Shown piece by piece: positions 6,432-6,494 of a DNA stretch of 6,494 bases. The stretch covers positions 1 to 6,494 of the forward strand of contig JAXDLH010000451.1 in NCBI GenBank assembly GCA_034666705.1. The letters are read 5' to 3'. Each line of letters opens with the position of its first letter. Within the stretch, counting starts at the first letter, position 1. Below the pieces are notes generated by a model. The model saw only the letters and a program-made list of their open reading frames with translations. It had not been told where the DNA came from and searched no databases. The stretch comes from JAXDLH01 sp034666705 (GTDB lineage Bacteria > Chloroflexota > UBA6077 > SHYK01). The translations under genes were made by a program, and so were the position numbers.

Positions 6432-6494
6432 CGGGGAACGACGGCAAGTCCCATTTGCGTAAACCCCGGGCCTACGCCAGTGGACTGCGTCGGG
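6432..6494. other. Short non-coding tail after the fusion gene
   Basis: No gene or convincing terminator is visible in these 63 bases. The only symmetry is a 5-bp stem, GCGTA (6457-6461) with TACGC (6473-6477), around 11 nt, with no T-tract after it. Whether the operon continues past the window cannot be judged. Confidence 0.4.

Noticed and set aside
6457..6477. Stem GCGTA/TACGC as a terminator of the operon
   Set aside because: Five base pairs, an 11-nt loop and no T-tract are too weak to call.
1..6494. CRISPR arrays, tRNA or rRNA genes, insertion sequences
   Set aside because: No regularly spaced repeats, cloverleaf, rRNA-like segments or transposase-like proteins were seen on either strand.

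Overview
The window is GC-rich with dense coding, and holds four clear genes plus one candidate small ORF. I infer a Chloroflexota-type bacterium. This rests on the style of the large membrane-anchored histidine kinase, its LHDE phosphoacceptor motif, and a DUF4173 membrane protein. It is a guess from family resemblance, not a phylogenetic result.

The left half is on the minus strand and encodes a two-component system. A NarL/LuxR-type response regulator (3195 to 2455) is followed by a roughly nine-TM sensor histidine kinase with a GAF-like region (2327 or about 2261, to 54). The roughly 130-190 bp between them holds two stem-loops and a stretch resembling a dispersed intergenic repeat. That repeat casts doubt on the longest kinase start.

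The centre (3196-3502) is a divergent intergenic region. It has a perfect 12-bp palindrome, four GCACTC hexamers, and a 10-bp inverted repeat that encloses a promoter-like element and a strong Shine-Dalgarno sequence. The Shine-Dalgarno precedes a possible 41-codon ORF that overlaps the next gene by ATGA.

The right half is a plus-strand operon. A DUF4173 integral membrane protein is followed, 10 nt after its stop codon, by a single uninterrupted 477-codon gene. That gene joins a complete undecaprenyl diphosphate synthase (UppS, residues about 20-245) to a complete 3,4-dihydroxy-2-butanone 4-phosphate synthase (RibB, residues about 269-477). This UppS-RibB fusion is the most unusual item: it joins cell-wall lipid carrier synthesis and riboflavin synthesis in one polypeptide, with most catalytic motifs of both enzymes intact. 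A GTG codon lies exactly where a free-standing RibB would start, so a separate RibB product is also possible.

Whether the two-component system controls the adjacent operon is open; the shared divergent region with repeated motifs makes it a reasonable hypothesis.
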